Origin: Pseudoalteromonas arctica A 37-1-2
GTDB lineage: Bacteria; Pseudomonadota; Gammaproteobacteria; Enterobacterales; Alteromonadaceae
Direction of reading: 5' to 3'
NCBI RefSeq assembly: GCF_000238395.3
Contig: NZ_CP011025.1
Span: forward strand, 1,364,001-1,428,000
DNA: 64,000 nucleotides
In this document: positions 53,051 through 62,717 of the stretch, one piece after another
Position numbering within the stretch: the stretch's first letter is position 1
Layout of the letters: the number at the start of each line of letters is the position of its first letter
Program-made: the position numbers and the translations under genes
Notes under the pieces: model-generated
What the model was told of the DNA's origin: nothing
The model's database searches: none
What the model saw: only the letters and a program-made list of their open reading frames with translations

Positions 53051-54055
53051 ATGTCAACATCGGTATTAATATGTGATGACTCAAAATTAGCTAGACGTCA
53101 GCTAGCTCGATCATTACCTGAAGATTGGGATATTAAAGTTGAATTTGCACTTGACGGCGTTGACTGCATAAAGCAGATAAAATTAATTGAACCAGAGATA
53201 CTTTTTCTCGATTTAAACATGCCAGAAATGGATGGTTATGAAGTATTAATAGCTATGAAAGAACAGGGACTTAATATACTCACTGTTGTTGTCTCTGGTG
53301 ACATTCAACCAAGTGCACACCAAAGAGTGCTTGAACTGGGTGCTATCGATTTTATTCAAAAACCATGTTCCCCCGAAAAACTAGCCAGCATAATTGAACA
53401 CCATGGAATTAAAGACAAAGCCATGCGTGAACGTCTCTCTCATTCACTAGGAGAGCAAGTTGACCCTGATGTACGTGATATATACCAAGAACTCACTAAC
53501 GTTGCTATGGGGCAGGCTGGGGATTTGCTTGCGCGCCTGCTTAATGTGTTTGTAAAGCTTCCAATTCCGAATGTAAATATTTTAGAAGTTAACGAACTCG
53601 ATATGGCGCTACGCTCTATTGATAATAACGCTGCTACATCGGGTGTGTGCCAAGGCTTTATTGGCGGTGGTATTTCTGGTGAAGCACTATTACTTTTAAA
53701 TGATTCAAGCTTTAAAGAAATAGCTTCATTGATGAATTATGACGGCGAGTTAAACGACAAAGTTGAACTTGAACTGCTTATGGATATTAGTAATATTTTG
53801 ATAGGTGCTATTTTAACGGGTCTTTCAAAGCAGCTTGATATGTCATTTAGCCAAGGACACCCCATAGTACTTGGTCAGCACAGAGACGTGTCTGAGTTAG
53901 TTAAATCAAATAAGTCACGTTGGCAGCGCACGCTTGCTATAGAGATTAGTTACGGTATTGAAAACCATGATATAAATTGCGATCTCATGTTGTTATTTAC
54001 TGAAGATTCACTTAAAACTTTGAAGTATAAAGTTGCTTACCTATTAGAAGATTAA
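53051..54055 (+). CDS. Response regulator with CheC-like domain
   Basis: 334 residues. Receiver domain (1-120): CDDSKLARRQLAR, phospho-acceptor FLDLNMPEMDG (about D57), and FIQKPCSPE. A CheC/CheX-type domain follows: QELTNVAMGQAGDLLARLL (matches the CheC ExxN motif) and LLMDISNILIGAILTGLSKQL (second motif with D in place of E). CheC-type domains dephosphorylate CheY-P. Its cognate cyclase starts 3 bp downstream, so the pair probably forms a signalling unit. Confidence 0.88.
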   Translation: MSTSVLICDDSKLARRQLARSLPEDWDIKVEFALDGVDCIKQIKLIEPEILFLDLNMPEMDGYEVLIAMKEQGLNILTVVVSGDIQPSAHQRVLELGAIDFIQKPCSPEKLASIIEHHGIKDKAMRERLSHSLGEQVDPDVRDIYQELTNVAMGQAGDLLARLLNVFVKLPIPNVNILEVNELDMALRSIDNNAATSGVCQGFIGGGISGEALLLLNDSSFKEIASLMNYDGELNDKVELELLMDISNILIGAILTGLSKQLDMSFSQGHPIVLGQHRDVSELVKSNKSRWQRTLAIEISYGIENHDINCDLMLLFTEDSLKTLKYKVAYLLED

Positions 54056-54058
54056 GTT

Positions 54059-55030
54059 ATGGCTGCTGATTTAGAAATGAATGAGATCCATTGGTTTATG
54101 GATATGTTTAATACCGTAGATGTAGGTCTTGTGGTACTTAATAGAGACTACAAGGTGTGTGTATGGAATGGCTTTATGGAAAACCATTCAGGGCTTCTAC
54201 CAAGCGCAGTAAAAGATAAAGACCTATTTGACTTATTTCCAGCAATAGACGAAAAATGGTTTAGAAGTAAATCAGAGTCGGTTTTTGTTTTAAAAAACCG
54301 CTCTTTTACTATTTGGGAGCAACAGCCTTATATTTTCAGGTTTAAAAATTATAGACCGATTACCGGTAAAGCTGATTACATGTACCAAAATGCGACCTTT
54401 ATTCCACTTACTAATACAGTAGGAGAAGTGAGCCATATTTGTATTATTTTGTACGATGTGACCGATGTTGCGGTAAATAAAAAAGAGCTTGAAGAGTTAA
54501 ACAAAAAATTAGAACAAGTTAGTCAAACAGATAGTTTAACGCAGCTTGCAAATCGTGGACATTGGGAAGGTACGCTACGCCAAGAGTTTTTAAGAGTTAA
54601 GCGAAGTGGTGGCTGTAGTACATTATTAATGTTTGATATTGATCACTTTAAAAAAATAAATGATGAATACGGGCATAGTTGCGGCGATGAAGCGCTCCGT
54701 CATCTATCAAACTTATTACGTACTACACTGCGTGAAACAGATATAGCTGGCCGTTACGGTGGTGAAGAGTTTGTAGTAACTTTACTTGATACAGATAAAG
54801 AGGGGGCGACTATATTTGCTGAACGTTTAAGAGTACATATAGAGTCAAATCCAGTTAAGTATAAACATTTTGAAATAAAAATGACGGTGAGCATCGGCTT
54901 TGCTGGCAATAGTAATGATTTTAAAAATCATGAGCGTTGGATAGAAGCTGCCGATAAAGCGTTATATCACTCAAAAAATACAGGCCGAAACAGAGTAACA
55001 GCCTATACAGATATAAAAACTGACGCTTAA
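54059..55030 (+). CDS. PAS-GGDEF diguanylate cyclase
   Basis: A 323-residue cytoplasmic cyclase. PAS domain at about 10-135 (DVGLVVLNRDYKVCVWNGFM), a short coiled linker EELNKKLEQVSQTDSLTQLA, and a GGDEF domain with GRYGGEEFVVTLL and an intact RxxD inhibitory site (RETD, five residues upstream). It should make cyclic-di-GMP. Separated from the REC-CheC gene by 3 bp and so translationally coupled. Its stop codon lies inside a perfect 40-bp palindrome. Confidence 0.93.
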   Translation: MAADLEMNEIHWFMDMFNTVDVGLVVLNRDYKVCVWNGFMENHSGLLPSAVKDKDLFDLFPAIDEKWFRSKSESVFVLKNRSFTIWEQQPYIFRFKNYRPITGKADYMYQNATFIPLTNTVGEVSHICIILYDVTDVAVNKKELEELNKKLEQVSQTDSLTQLANRGHWEGTLRQEFLRVKRSGGCSTLLMFDIDHFKKINDEYGHSCGDEALRHLSNLLRTTLRETDIAGRYGGEEFVVTLLDTDKEGATIFAERLRVHIESNPVKYKHFEIKMTVSIGFAGNSNDFKNHERWIEAADKALYHSKNTGRNRVTAYTDIKTDA

Positions 55031-55048
55031 GCGTCAGTTTTTATATCT
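55009..55048. terminator. 40-bp perfect palindrome over the cyclase stop codon
   Basis: Two 20-nt arms pair without mismatch and without a true loop (centre TT|AA), containing the TAA stop at 55028-55030. The outer arms are A/T tracts, so it can act as a bidirectional terminator. Confidence 0.85.
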
Positions 55049-55145
55049 AGAATTTAAGATTAAATAATACTACGTTTGTATATTCTGCTAAGGTAATCCA
55101 ATCAGTATGAAAACCAATCAATATTAAAAGCTTTATTGTTCCTTA

Positions 55146-56660
55146 CTATTGTGTTGTATGACGAGAGTCATCGACTGGGCATTGGCCAATTATAGAAGCC
55201 TCACCACACTTTGACTCTTGCTCTAGTTTTACTTTAAAGCCCCATAATCTGTAAAGATGCTTAAGTACTTCCTCGTGCGAGTTTGCTAAAGGAATGTTGT
55301 TATGAGGTACGTAGCGTAGGGTTAGTGAACGGTCACCTCTAATATCAACGTCATATACTTGAATGTTGGGTTCATGATTACTCAAGTTGTACTGCGCTGA
55401 GAGCGCTTCTCTTACAGCTTTATAGCCGTTGTCGTTATGTATTGCGCCAATTTCTAAATGGGGATTATTAGTATGGTCAATAATAGTAAATAATTTAAAA
55501 TCACGAATTAATTTAGGCGATAAAAACTGGCTAATAAAACTCTCATCTTTAAAGTTTTCCATTGCAAAATGCAGTGTATCTAGCCAATTACTGCCTGCAT
55601 ATTCAGGAAACCAGCGTTTATCTTCTTCAGTTGGGTGCTCACATATTCTGCGAATATCAACCATCATATTAAAGCCTAAAGCATATGGGTTAATGCCTGA
55701 ATAATACTTGCTGTTATAAGGTGGCTGATAAACGACGTTGGTATGGCTTTGTAAAAATTCTAACATGAAAGAGTCGGTGAGTTTTCCCTCATCATATAAG
55801 TGATTAAGGATGGTGTAATGCCAAAAAGTTGCCCAACCTTCGTTCATTACCTGAGTTTGTTTTTGTGGGTAAAAGTATTGCGAAATTTTACGAACAATAC
55901 GTATCACTTCACGTTGCCAAGAATCGAGTAATGGGGCATTTTTTTCAATAAAATACAAAATATTTTCTTGGGGCTCAGAAGGAAAATGGCGTACTTTCTT
56001 TTTGGTTTCTTGCTGTTGCTCAGGAATAGTCCGCCATAATTCATTTACTTGCGATTGAAGGTAGTCTTCACGCTCTTGTTGACGTTTTTGTTCTTCAAAT
56101 AACGATATTTGTTGTGGACGTTTGTAGCGATCGACTCCGTAATTCATTAATGCATGACATGAGTCGAGAAGGGCTTCTACTTGTGTAATACCATGCTTTT
56201 CTTCACAGCGGCTTATGTAGTTTTTAGCAAATACCAAGTAATCAATAATTGAGCCAGCATCGGTCCAGGTTTTAAATAAGTAATTACCTTTAAAAAATGA
56301 GTTATGTCCGTAACATGCATGTGCCATTACAAGCGCTTGCATAGGTAGGGTGTTTTCTTCCATTAAGTACGCAATACAAGGGTCCGAATTTATCACTATT
56401 TCGTAAGCGAGACCCATTTGTCCGCGCTTATAATTTTGCTCTGTTTGAATGAACTTTTTACCGTACGACCAATGACTGTAGCCAATAGGCATACCAACGC
56501 TTGAATAAGCATCCATCATTTGCTCTGCGGTTATCACTTCAATTTGATTAGGGTAGGTGTCTAACCTGTAGTGAGCTGCAACACGGGCAATTTCACCTTG
56601 ATACTCATCTAATAAATCAAAGGTCCAATCTGGGCCATCACTCAATCGTTTATCATTCAT
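55146..56660 (-). CDS. ycgB: SpoVR family protein (YcgB)
   Basis: 504-residue SpoVR/YcgB family protein (E. coli YcgB 510). Conserved stretches include PIGYSHWSYGKKF, ELVINSDP-like EIVINSDPCIAYLMEENT, MAHACYGHNSFFKGN and NEGWATFWHYTI. Start chosen at ATG 56660 with GAGG upstream; a longer frame to 56747 overlaps yeaH and adds 29 unlike residues. It is the last gene of prkA-yeaH-ycgB, a stationary-phase/stress unit in many proteobacteria. Biochemical role unclear. Confidence 0.93.
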   Translation of the reverse strand: MNDKRLSDGPDWTFDLLDEYQGEIARVAAHYRLDTYPNQIEVITAEQMMDAYSSVGMPIGYSHWSYGKKFIQTEQNYKRGQMGLAYEIVINSDPCIAYLMEENTLPMQALVMAHACYGHNSFFKGNYLFKTWTDAGSIIDYLVFAKNYISRCEEKHGITQVEALLDSCHALMNYGVDRYKRPQQISLFEEQKRQQEREDYLQSQVNELWRTIPEQQQETKKKVRHFPSEPQENILYFIEKNAPLLDSWQREVIRIVRKISQYFYPQKQTQVMNEGWATFWHYTILNHLYDEGKLTDSFMLEFLQSHTNVVYQPPYNSKYYSGINPYALGFNMMVDIRRICEHPTEEDKRWFPEYAGSNWLDTLHFAMENFKDESFISQFLSPKLIRDFKLFTIIDHTNNPHLEIGAIHNDNGYKAVREALSAQYNLSNHEPNIQVYDVDIRGDRSLTLRYVPHNNIPLANSHEEVLKHLYRLWGFKVKLEQESKCGEASIIGQCPVDDSRHTTQ

Positions 56661-56679
56661 AATGCTACCTCGCTTTTGG

Positions 56680-57963
56680 CTATGCAGAGTTTTGCTGTTG
56701 ACGACCTTTTTTAAATAGCTCCCTAAAAATTGGGTAAATATCTTCAACGCTTTGAATATGTTGTATGGCGAAATTACTATGGCTGTGTGTTATTGATTCA
56801 TATTCGCGCCATAGGCTTTGATGAGCACGAGTGGTTATTTCAATATAGGCAAAATAACGAACTGCGTTTAAAAGCTTATTACGCAAAATTTCACCACACT
56901 GCGGGGTGTCGTCCGCCCAATTATCGCCATCAGAGGCTTGTGCGGCGTATACATTCCACTCGTTTGCGTGATAACGCTCTTTTATTATTTCGTTCATTAA
57001 TTTAAGTGCGCTCGAAACAATAGTGCCGCCAGTTTCTTGAGAGTAAAAAAACTCTTGCTCGTCTACTTCTTTTGCCTGTGTGTGGTGACGTATATAAACA
57101 ACTTCTATGTCTTTATAACTGCGCGTTAAAAATTGATAGAGCAAAATATAAAAACGCTTTGCCATATCTTTTGTTGGCTGATCCATTGAGCCTGACACAT
57201 CCATAATACAAAACATCACCGCTTTGCTGGTGGGATGAGGGCGCTTTTCGTAATTACGAAAACGTAAATCGTAGTTATCAATAAACGGGACCGATTTAAT
57301 TTGTACTTTTAATGCTGCAATTTCTTTTTGTAATAAAGCAATTGCCGCTTTATCGCTATGTTGCTCATCAAGCAACGCATCAAGTTGTTTTTCAAGCTCG
57401 ACTAGTCGGCGTTTTTTACCTGCACTCATTGCCACGCGGCGTGCAAGCGAGCCTTGTAATGAGCGGACAATATCAATATTACTAGGCATACCATCACTAC
57501 AAAACCCTGCGCGATGGGTTTTCATTTGCACTAACTTATCAAGCTGGTTCTCTTGTAAGTTAGGAAGTTCTAAATCTTCAAACAGTAAATCAAGGTATTC
57601 ATCTTTTGATATCGAAAATACAAATTCATCTTGCCCTTCGCCCGAATCGCTGGCATCACCTTCTCCCGCCCCCGCGCCTTGTCCACCTTTAGGGCGTTCA
57701 ATTTTATCACCTGTAGAAAACTGATCGTTACCAGGGTGAATTTGTTCTCTATTCCCACCTTGCCCTTGATGAAACGTGGGTTCGCTGATATCGCGTTGTG
57801 GAATAGAAATACTCTCACCAGAGCTTGAATCTGTAACGCTGCGTTTGTTAATCGCATCTGAAACTGCTTCTTTAATTTGTTTTTTATAGCGCCTAATAAA
57901 GCGCTGGCGATTAAGCGTACTTTTATTTTTTCCGTTTAAACGCCTATCTATAAAATGCGCCAT
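56680..57963 (-). CDS. yeaH: YeaH/YhbH family protein (DUF444)
   Basis: A 427-residue DUF444 protein. N-terminal [19 protein letters not shown], a Gly/Glu/Asp-rich disordered segment (about 60-110), and a C-terminal von Willebrand A-like domain with the MIDAS motif DVSGSM (near residue 250). Functions with the PrkA kinase; both are co-transcribed in many proteobacteria. It starts 31 bp after prkA. Confidence 0.93.
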
Positions 57964-57994
57964 ATTGACCTCCTATATACTACGACTATGAAGG

Positions 57995-59917
57995 TTATTG
58001 CGATTTTCTAACCCGTAAATACCACTCAGAAAGCAAGCGAACTTGTTTTTGTGTATAGCCTTTTTCGACCATACGGTTCACAAAGTCTTCGTGCTTTTGC
58101 TGATCCTCTGCAGACGTTTTAGTATTAAACGAAATAACAGGAAGTAAATCTTCGGTATTAGAGAACATTTTTTTCTCAATTACCGTGCGTAGTTTTTCGT
58201 AGCTTGTCCATAGTGGGTTTTTACCGTTGTTATGCGCACGGGCACGCAATACAAAGTTCACTATTTCATTACGGAAATCTTTAGGGTTAGAAATACCTGC
58301 TGGCTTTTCTATTTTTTCAAGTTCGGCATTAAGTGCCTCGCGGTCAAATAGTTGTCCTGTATCAGGGTCGCGATATTCTTGGTCTTGTATCCAAAAGTCT
58401 GCATAAATAACATAACGGTCAAAAATGTTTTGTCCGTATTCTGAATACGATTCTAAATAGGCGGTTTGCAGTTCTTTACCTATAAATTCTACATATTGCG
58501 GAATTAAATAGCCTTTTAAAAAGCTTAAATAACGCTCTTCTATTTCGCTTGAAAATTGTTCGCGCTCTATTTGTTGCTCAAGTACATAGAACAAGTGCAC
58601 CGGATTTGCGGCAACCTCAGTGGTATCAAAGTTAAACACACGAGATAAAATTTTAAACGCAAAGCGAGTAGAGAGCCCCGTCATGCCTTCATCAACACCT
58701 GCGTAATCACGATACTCTTGATACGATTTTGCTTTAGGGTCGGTATCTTTTAGGGTCTCGCCATCGTATACCCGCATTTTAGAATAGATACTTGAATTTT
58801 CTGGCTCTTTTAAACGTGATAGCGTCGTAAATTGCGCCAATGTTTTAAGTGTACCTGGTGCGCATGGCGCGTTGTATAGCTCGCTGTGCTCAAGTAATTT
58901 GTCGTAAATTTTAATTTCTTCAGTGACACGTAAGCAGTAAGGTACTTTTACAATATAAACACGGTCTAAAAATGCTTCGTTGTTTTTATTGTTTTTAAAA
59001 GTTTGCCACTCAGATTCATTAGAGTGAGCGAGGATCATGCCATTAAAGGGCAGGGCACTAATGCCTTCTGTGCCGTTGTAATTACCCTCTTGGGTTGCAG
59101 TAAGTAAAGGATGCAGCACTTTAATAGGCGCTTTAAACATTTCTACAAATTCCATCAGCCCTTGGTTAGCTAAACATAAAGAGCCCGAGTAGGCGTATGC
59201 ATCAGGATCGTTTTGGGCAAAGTGCTCAAGCTGGCGAATATCGACCTTACCCACTAGCGCCGAAATATCTTGGTTGTTTTCATCTCCTGGTTCGGTTTTG
59301 GCAATACCTATTTGGTTTAAAATAGAAGGGTAGCGTTTAACCACTCTAAACTGGCTAATATCGCCATTGAATTCTTTTAAGCGTTTTCCAGCCCAAGGCG
59401 ACATAATGGTTTTTAAGTAGCGCGGTTTAATACCGTATTCTTGCTTTAGTACGTCGGCGTCCTCTATTGGGTCAAATAATGCAAGGGGATGGTCGTTTAC
59501 CGGAGAGCCTTTAATTGAATAAATAGGCACTTGTTGCATTAAATATTTTAGTTTTTCAGCAATGGATGATTTACCCCCACCAACAGGTCCAAGTAAATAA
59601 AGCACTTGTTTGCATTCTTCAAGCCCCTGGGCGGCGTGTTTTAAATAAGAGACTATTTGCTCAATGGCGTCTTCCATACCATAAAAATCAGCAAAGGCAG
59701 GGTAGCGCGCAACGACTCTATTAGAAAATAACCGGCTTAGTCGTGCATCCGTTGCGGTATCTACCATGTTTGGTTCGCCAATTGCCATGAGTAGGCGTTC
59801 TGGTGCGCTGGCGTAGGCAGACTTATCGGTTTTACAAATCTCAAGAAATTCAGCGATACTGTATTCTTCTTCCTGTGCCGCTTCGTATCGTGCTTGGTAA
59901 TGCTCAAAAATCGTCAT
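57995..59917 (-). CDS. prkA: PrkA-type AAA+ serine protein kinase (YeaG)
   Basis: 640 residues. An N-terminal AAA+ domain with Walker A LLGPVGGGKSSIAEK (near residue 110) and FNGMILAHSNESEWQ, followed by the PrkA C-terminal kinase-like domain. E. coli YeaG affects stress tolerance and nitrogen starvation responses and is reported as a serine kinase. The Shine-Dalgarno GGAGG is 6 bp before the ATG. First gene of prkA-yeaH-ycgB. Confidence 0.95.
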   Translation of the reverse strand: MTIFEHYQARYEAAQEEEYSIAEFLEICKTDKSAYASAPERLLMAIGEPNMVDTATDARLSRLFSNRVVARYPAFADFYGMEDAIEQIVSYLKHAAQGLEECKQVLYLLGPVGGGKSSIAEKLKYLMQQVPIYSIKGSPVNDHPLALFDPIEDADVLKQEYGIKPRYLKTIMSPWAGKRLKEFNGDISQFRVVKRYPSILNQIGIAKTEPGDENNQDISALVGKVDIRQLEHFAQNDPDAYAYSGSLCLANQGLMEFVEMFKAPIKVLHPLLTATQEGNYNGTEGISALPFNGMILAHSNESEWQTFKNNKNNEAFLDRVYIVKVPYCLRVTEEIKIYDKLLEHSELYNAPCAPGTLKTLAQFTTLSRLKEPENSSIYSKMRVYDGETLKDTDPKAKSYQEYRDYAGVDEGMTGLSTRFAFKILSRVFNFDTTEVAANPVHLFYVLEQQIEREQFSSEIEERYLSFLKGYLIPQYVEFIGKELQTAYLESYSEYGQNIFDRYVIYADFWIQDQEYRDPDTGQLFDREALNAELEKIEKPAGISNPKDFRNEIVNFVLRARAHNNGKNPLWTSYEKLRTVIEKKMFSNTEDLLPVISFNTKTSAEDQQKHEDFVNRMVEKGYTQKQVRLLSEWYLRVRKSQ

Positions 59918-60081
59918 AATAACCTCCGAAACCCGCTGTAAAAAGGTGCTTACCTTTTAAAGTCTAGTCACGAATGTGTATTTTTGTGCAATAAAATTAA
60001 AAATTTAAGTGAAAAAAGATCATGTTACTAAAAGCGTTTTATTAAATGATGAGGCGCTTAGGTGTGATAAACAACAAACAA

Positions 60082-60107
60082 AAAAAGACGCCTAAGCGTC
60101 TTTTTTA
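60082..60107. terminator. Terminator between prkA leader and sodB
   Basis: Stem AAAAAAGACGC / GCGTCTTTTTT, loop CTAA. Serves sodB on the minus strand. Confidence 0.9.
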
Positions 60108-60127
60108 CATTAGCGTTTAAAGGCTAA

Positions 60128-60709
60128 TTAAGCGAAGTTAGCGTTCGCGAATTCCCAGTTAACAAGCGACCAAAAACCTTTAAGGTAATCTGGACGAACG
60201 TTACGGTAATCAATGTAGTAAGCGTGTTCCCATAAATCCACTGTAAGGATTGGAGTAACGCCATCATCAGTTAATGGTGTAGCAGCGTTAGATGTATTAA
60301 CGATGTCTAGTGAACCATCAGCAAGCTTAACTAACCACGTCCAGCTTGAACCAAAGTTATTTACTGCTTTGTCATTTAATGCATCTTTAAACGCATCAAA
60401 AGAACCCCATTTAGCGTTGATTGCATCAGCAACTGCGCCAGTAGGCTCGCCGCCGCCGTTTGGAGATAAGCTGTTCCAGTAAAAAGTATGGTTCCAGATT
60501 TGTGCTGCGTTGTTAAATACGCCGCCTTCTGATGAACATACGATCTCTTCTAGAGATTTGTTTTCAAACTCAGTACCAGGGATTAAACCATTAAGCTTAA
60601 CCACGTAAGTGTTGTGGTGTTTGCCATGGTGAAACTCTAGTGTTTCTTTTGAAATATGTGGCTCAAGTGCGTCGATTGCATATGGTAGTGACGGTAGTTC
60701 AAATGCCAT
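60128..60709 (-). CDS. sodB: Iron superoxide dismutase
   Basis: 193-residue cytoplasmic Fe-SOD. Metal ligands lie in [13 protein letters not shown] (H27 region), [11 protein letters not shown] (H74 region), and the C-terminal [13 protein letters not shown] (D157 and H161). Fe- rather than Mn-type is suggested by length and by [14 protein letters not shown], as in E. coli SodB. Monocistronic. Confidence 0.96.
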   Translation of the reverse strand: MAFELPSLPYAIDALEPHISKETLEFHHGKHHNTYVVKLNGLIPGTEFENKSLEEIVCSSEGGVFNNAAQIWNHTFYWNSLSPNGGGEPTGAVADAINAKWGSFDAFKDALNDKAVNNFGSSWTWLVKLADGSLDIVNTSNAATPLTDDGVTPILTVDLWEHAYYIDYRNVRPDYLKGFWSLVNWEFANANFA

Positions 60710-60975
60710 TTTTTTATCTCCATCTTCTTTGGTTGATAGTCCATTTGGTAATACGTAATGCCTGTTGAAACAGAGCAGTTACCTATACCAAGCGGTAATA
60801 TAGTGTTACTATAATTGTTGAGTATTTTACTCAAGTTTAAGCAAACAGCAATGCTATTGCGAAAGACTATTTCAATTGCGGCTTTATTTGCCCATTTTAA
60901 GTTATATATTTGTGGTCACGATGAGTTATTTTCAAGACCTAAATATATTTAGCTATCGTTACTTTGAGGTTGTAG

Positions 60976-61314
60976 ATGGAAACCATTGATAAAATTAAAC
61001 AGCAAATTTCAGAAAACCCAATAATCCTTTTCATGAAAGGGTCACCAAAATTACCAAATTGTGGTTTTTCTTCACAAGCATCGCAAGCGTTAATGTCATG
61101 TGGTGAACCATTTGCATACGTTGATATTTTACTTAATCCAGACATTCGTGCTGAGCTTCCAGCATACGCAAATTGGCCAACATTCCCACAACTTTGGGTA
61201 GATGGCGAATTAGTTGGTGGTTGTGACATTATTATCGAAATGTTTCAACGCGGTGAATTACAGCCGTTAATTACAGAAACTGCTGCTAAATATAAAGAAG
61301 CTGACGCAGAGTAA
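60976..61314 (+). CDS. grxD: Monothiol glutaredoxin Grx4
   Basis: 112-residue monothiol glutaredoxin. Active site PNCGFSSQ near residues 29-36 (CGFS), glutathione-binding TFPQLWVDGELVGGCDII. Binds and transfers 2Fe-2S clusters with BolA-type partners. Length typical. It is divergent from sodB, with AT-rich DNA between. Confidence 0.97.
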   Translation: METIDKIKQQISENPIILFMKGSPKLPNCGFSSQASQALMSCGEPFAYVDILLNPDIRAELPAYANWPTFPQLWVDGELVGGCDIIIEMFQRGELQPLITETAAKYKEADAE

Positions 61315-61356
61315 TTTATTACTCAACCTGCTATCAGGTTATTAAGCTCTTTAAAC

Positions 61357-61390
61357 ACAAAGCCACTTTTTAAGTGGCTTTGTTGTTTTT
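61357..61390 (+). terminator. Rho-independent terminator
   Basis: Stem ACAAAGCCACTT / AAGTGGCTTTGT with loop TTT and a T-rich tail, after grxD. Confidence 0.88.
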
Positions 61391-61403
61391 AATTTTTGTG
61401 AAT

Positions 61404-62717
61404 TTACGAATAAGGAAGGCTCACTTGTACGTTTAAGCCGCCCTCTATTTTGTTGTGTAAACTTATATGCCCCTGGTGCGCTTCTGCTATTTCTCTGCAT
61501 AAGGCTAGCCCTAAACCACTCCCCGTACTTTTTGTAGAATAAAAGGGCACTAAAGCATTTGCCATTACTTGCTCGCTCATTCCTTTGCCGCAGTCGCTCA
61601 CATTTATAACACAAGCTTGGGGTACAAATTCGACCTGAATATGTATTTCATTGGCGTTGGAGCCTGACTCGTGTGAATTTTTTAATAGGTTTATGAGCAG
61701 CTGCTCGAGTTGGGCTTGATCAGCTTGTAATTCATTGTGTGAATTTTTTATTTCGTAGCTAAATTGCCAGTGATTTTTTAAATTATTGAGTGTGTTTTGC
61801 CAGTTAATCCGTGTTTTTTGTGGCTGAGGTAATTTAGCAAACTTACCATAGCCTTGTACAAATTCAGTTAAATGACTAATTCGCTCATCAATAGTTGCAA
61901 ATACACGGGCAAGGCGGGGCTCATCAACTTTATTTGCGAGCAATTGTGCGCTGTGTAACATGGACGACATAGGGCCGAGTGAATTATTCAATTCGTGGCT
62001 GATAATGCGTATTACCTTTTTCCACACGGCAACTTCTTGGCGACTAAGCTCACGGGTTAATTGTTTAAATATATATAAATGATGCTTTTGGTTATTGAGT
62101 AAAAACTCCCCGGTGGCTAAATGCCAAGTTTGCGAGTCTTGATTCTCTATTTCTATATTAAAGAGGCCATCAACACCGTGCTCTATAGCTGCTATTAATT
62201 GCAGGGGCGAATTTTCGAGCAATTTACTTAGCTGCATACCTTCAAGGCGGGTTGCGCTATTAAATAAACTACGGCTAATTAAATTACTAAATACCACCGT
62301 ATTATTATCATTGACCAGTAATAACGCTTGCGGCGAGCTTTGCAATACTTTATCAAGCATTAACTCGCGCTGGTAAATCCATTGTTTTTCTTGGCGAAGC
62401 TGTTTAGCGGTTTGATTATAAAGTCGGCATAGTTTTCCAAGTTCATCATTACTTTTATACGCTAGTAAGCTGGAGAGCTCACCATCTTTAAAATTAAGCA
62501 ACCCGGTTTCGAGCGATTGCATGCCAAGCTTTATTGGTTTGGTGAGAGCTCTTGAAAGCAAGGTGCTAAATGCAAGCGTTAGTAATATTAAAAACAGAGT
62601 GTAGTACATATCAAAACCACTAAGTGCGGCAATAATAAAAACAGGCAGCGCGCTACAAAGTGCGCAAATTAACACAACCTTTTGGCTTAGGGTAAAGTGG
62701 CTAATAATGTTTGGCAT
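61404..62717 (-). CDS. NtrY-like sensor histidine kinase
   Basis: 437-residue membrane kinase. Two N-terminal membrane segments (about 12-30 and 32-50) with almost no periplasmic loop, then a HAMP-like and PAS region, and the kinase core: H-box ISHELNNSLGP (near residue 240), N-box LLINLLKNSHESG, G1 VSDCGKGMS and G2 GSGLGLALCRE. The membrane arrangement suggests sensing of an internal or membrane cue. Its ATG overlaps the regulator's stop (TAATG), so the two are coupled. Confidence 0.92.
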   Translation of the reverse strand: MPNIISHFTLSQKVVLICALCSALPVFIIAALSGFDMYYTLFLILLTLAFSTLLSRALTKPIKLGMQSLETGLLNFKDGELSSLLAYKSNDELGKLCRLYNQTAKQLRQEKQWIYQRELMLDKVLQSSPQALLLVNDNNTVVFSNLISRSLFNSATRLEGMQLSKLLENSPLQLIAAIEHGVDGLFNIEIENQDSQTWHLATGEFLLNNQKHHLYIFKQLTRELSRQEVAVWKKVIRIISHELNNSLGPMSSMLHSAQLLANKVDEPRLARVFATIDERISHLTEFVQGYGKFAKLPQPQKTRINWQNTLNNLKNHWQFSYEIKNSHNELQADQAQLEQLLINLLKNSHESGSNANEIHIQVEFVPQACVINVSDCGKGMSEQVMANALVPFYSTKSTGSGLGLALCREIAEAHQGHISLHNKIEGGLNVQVSLPYS

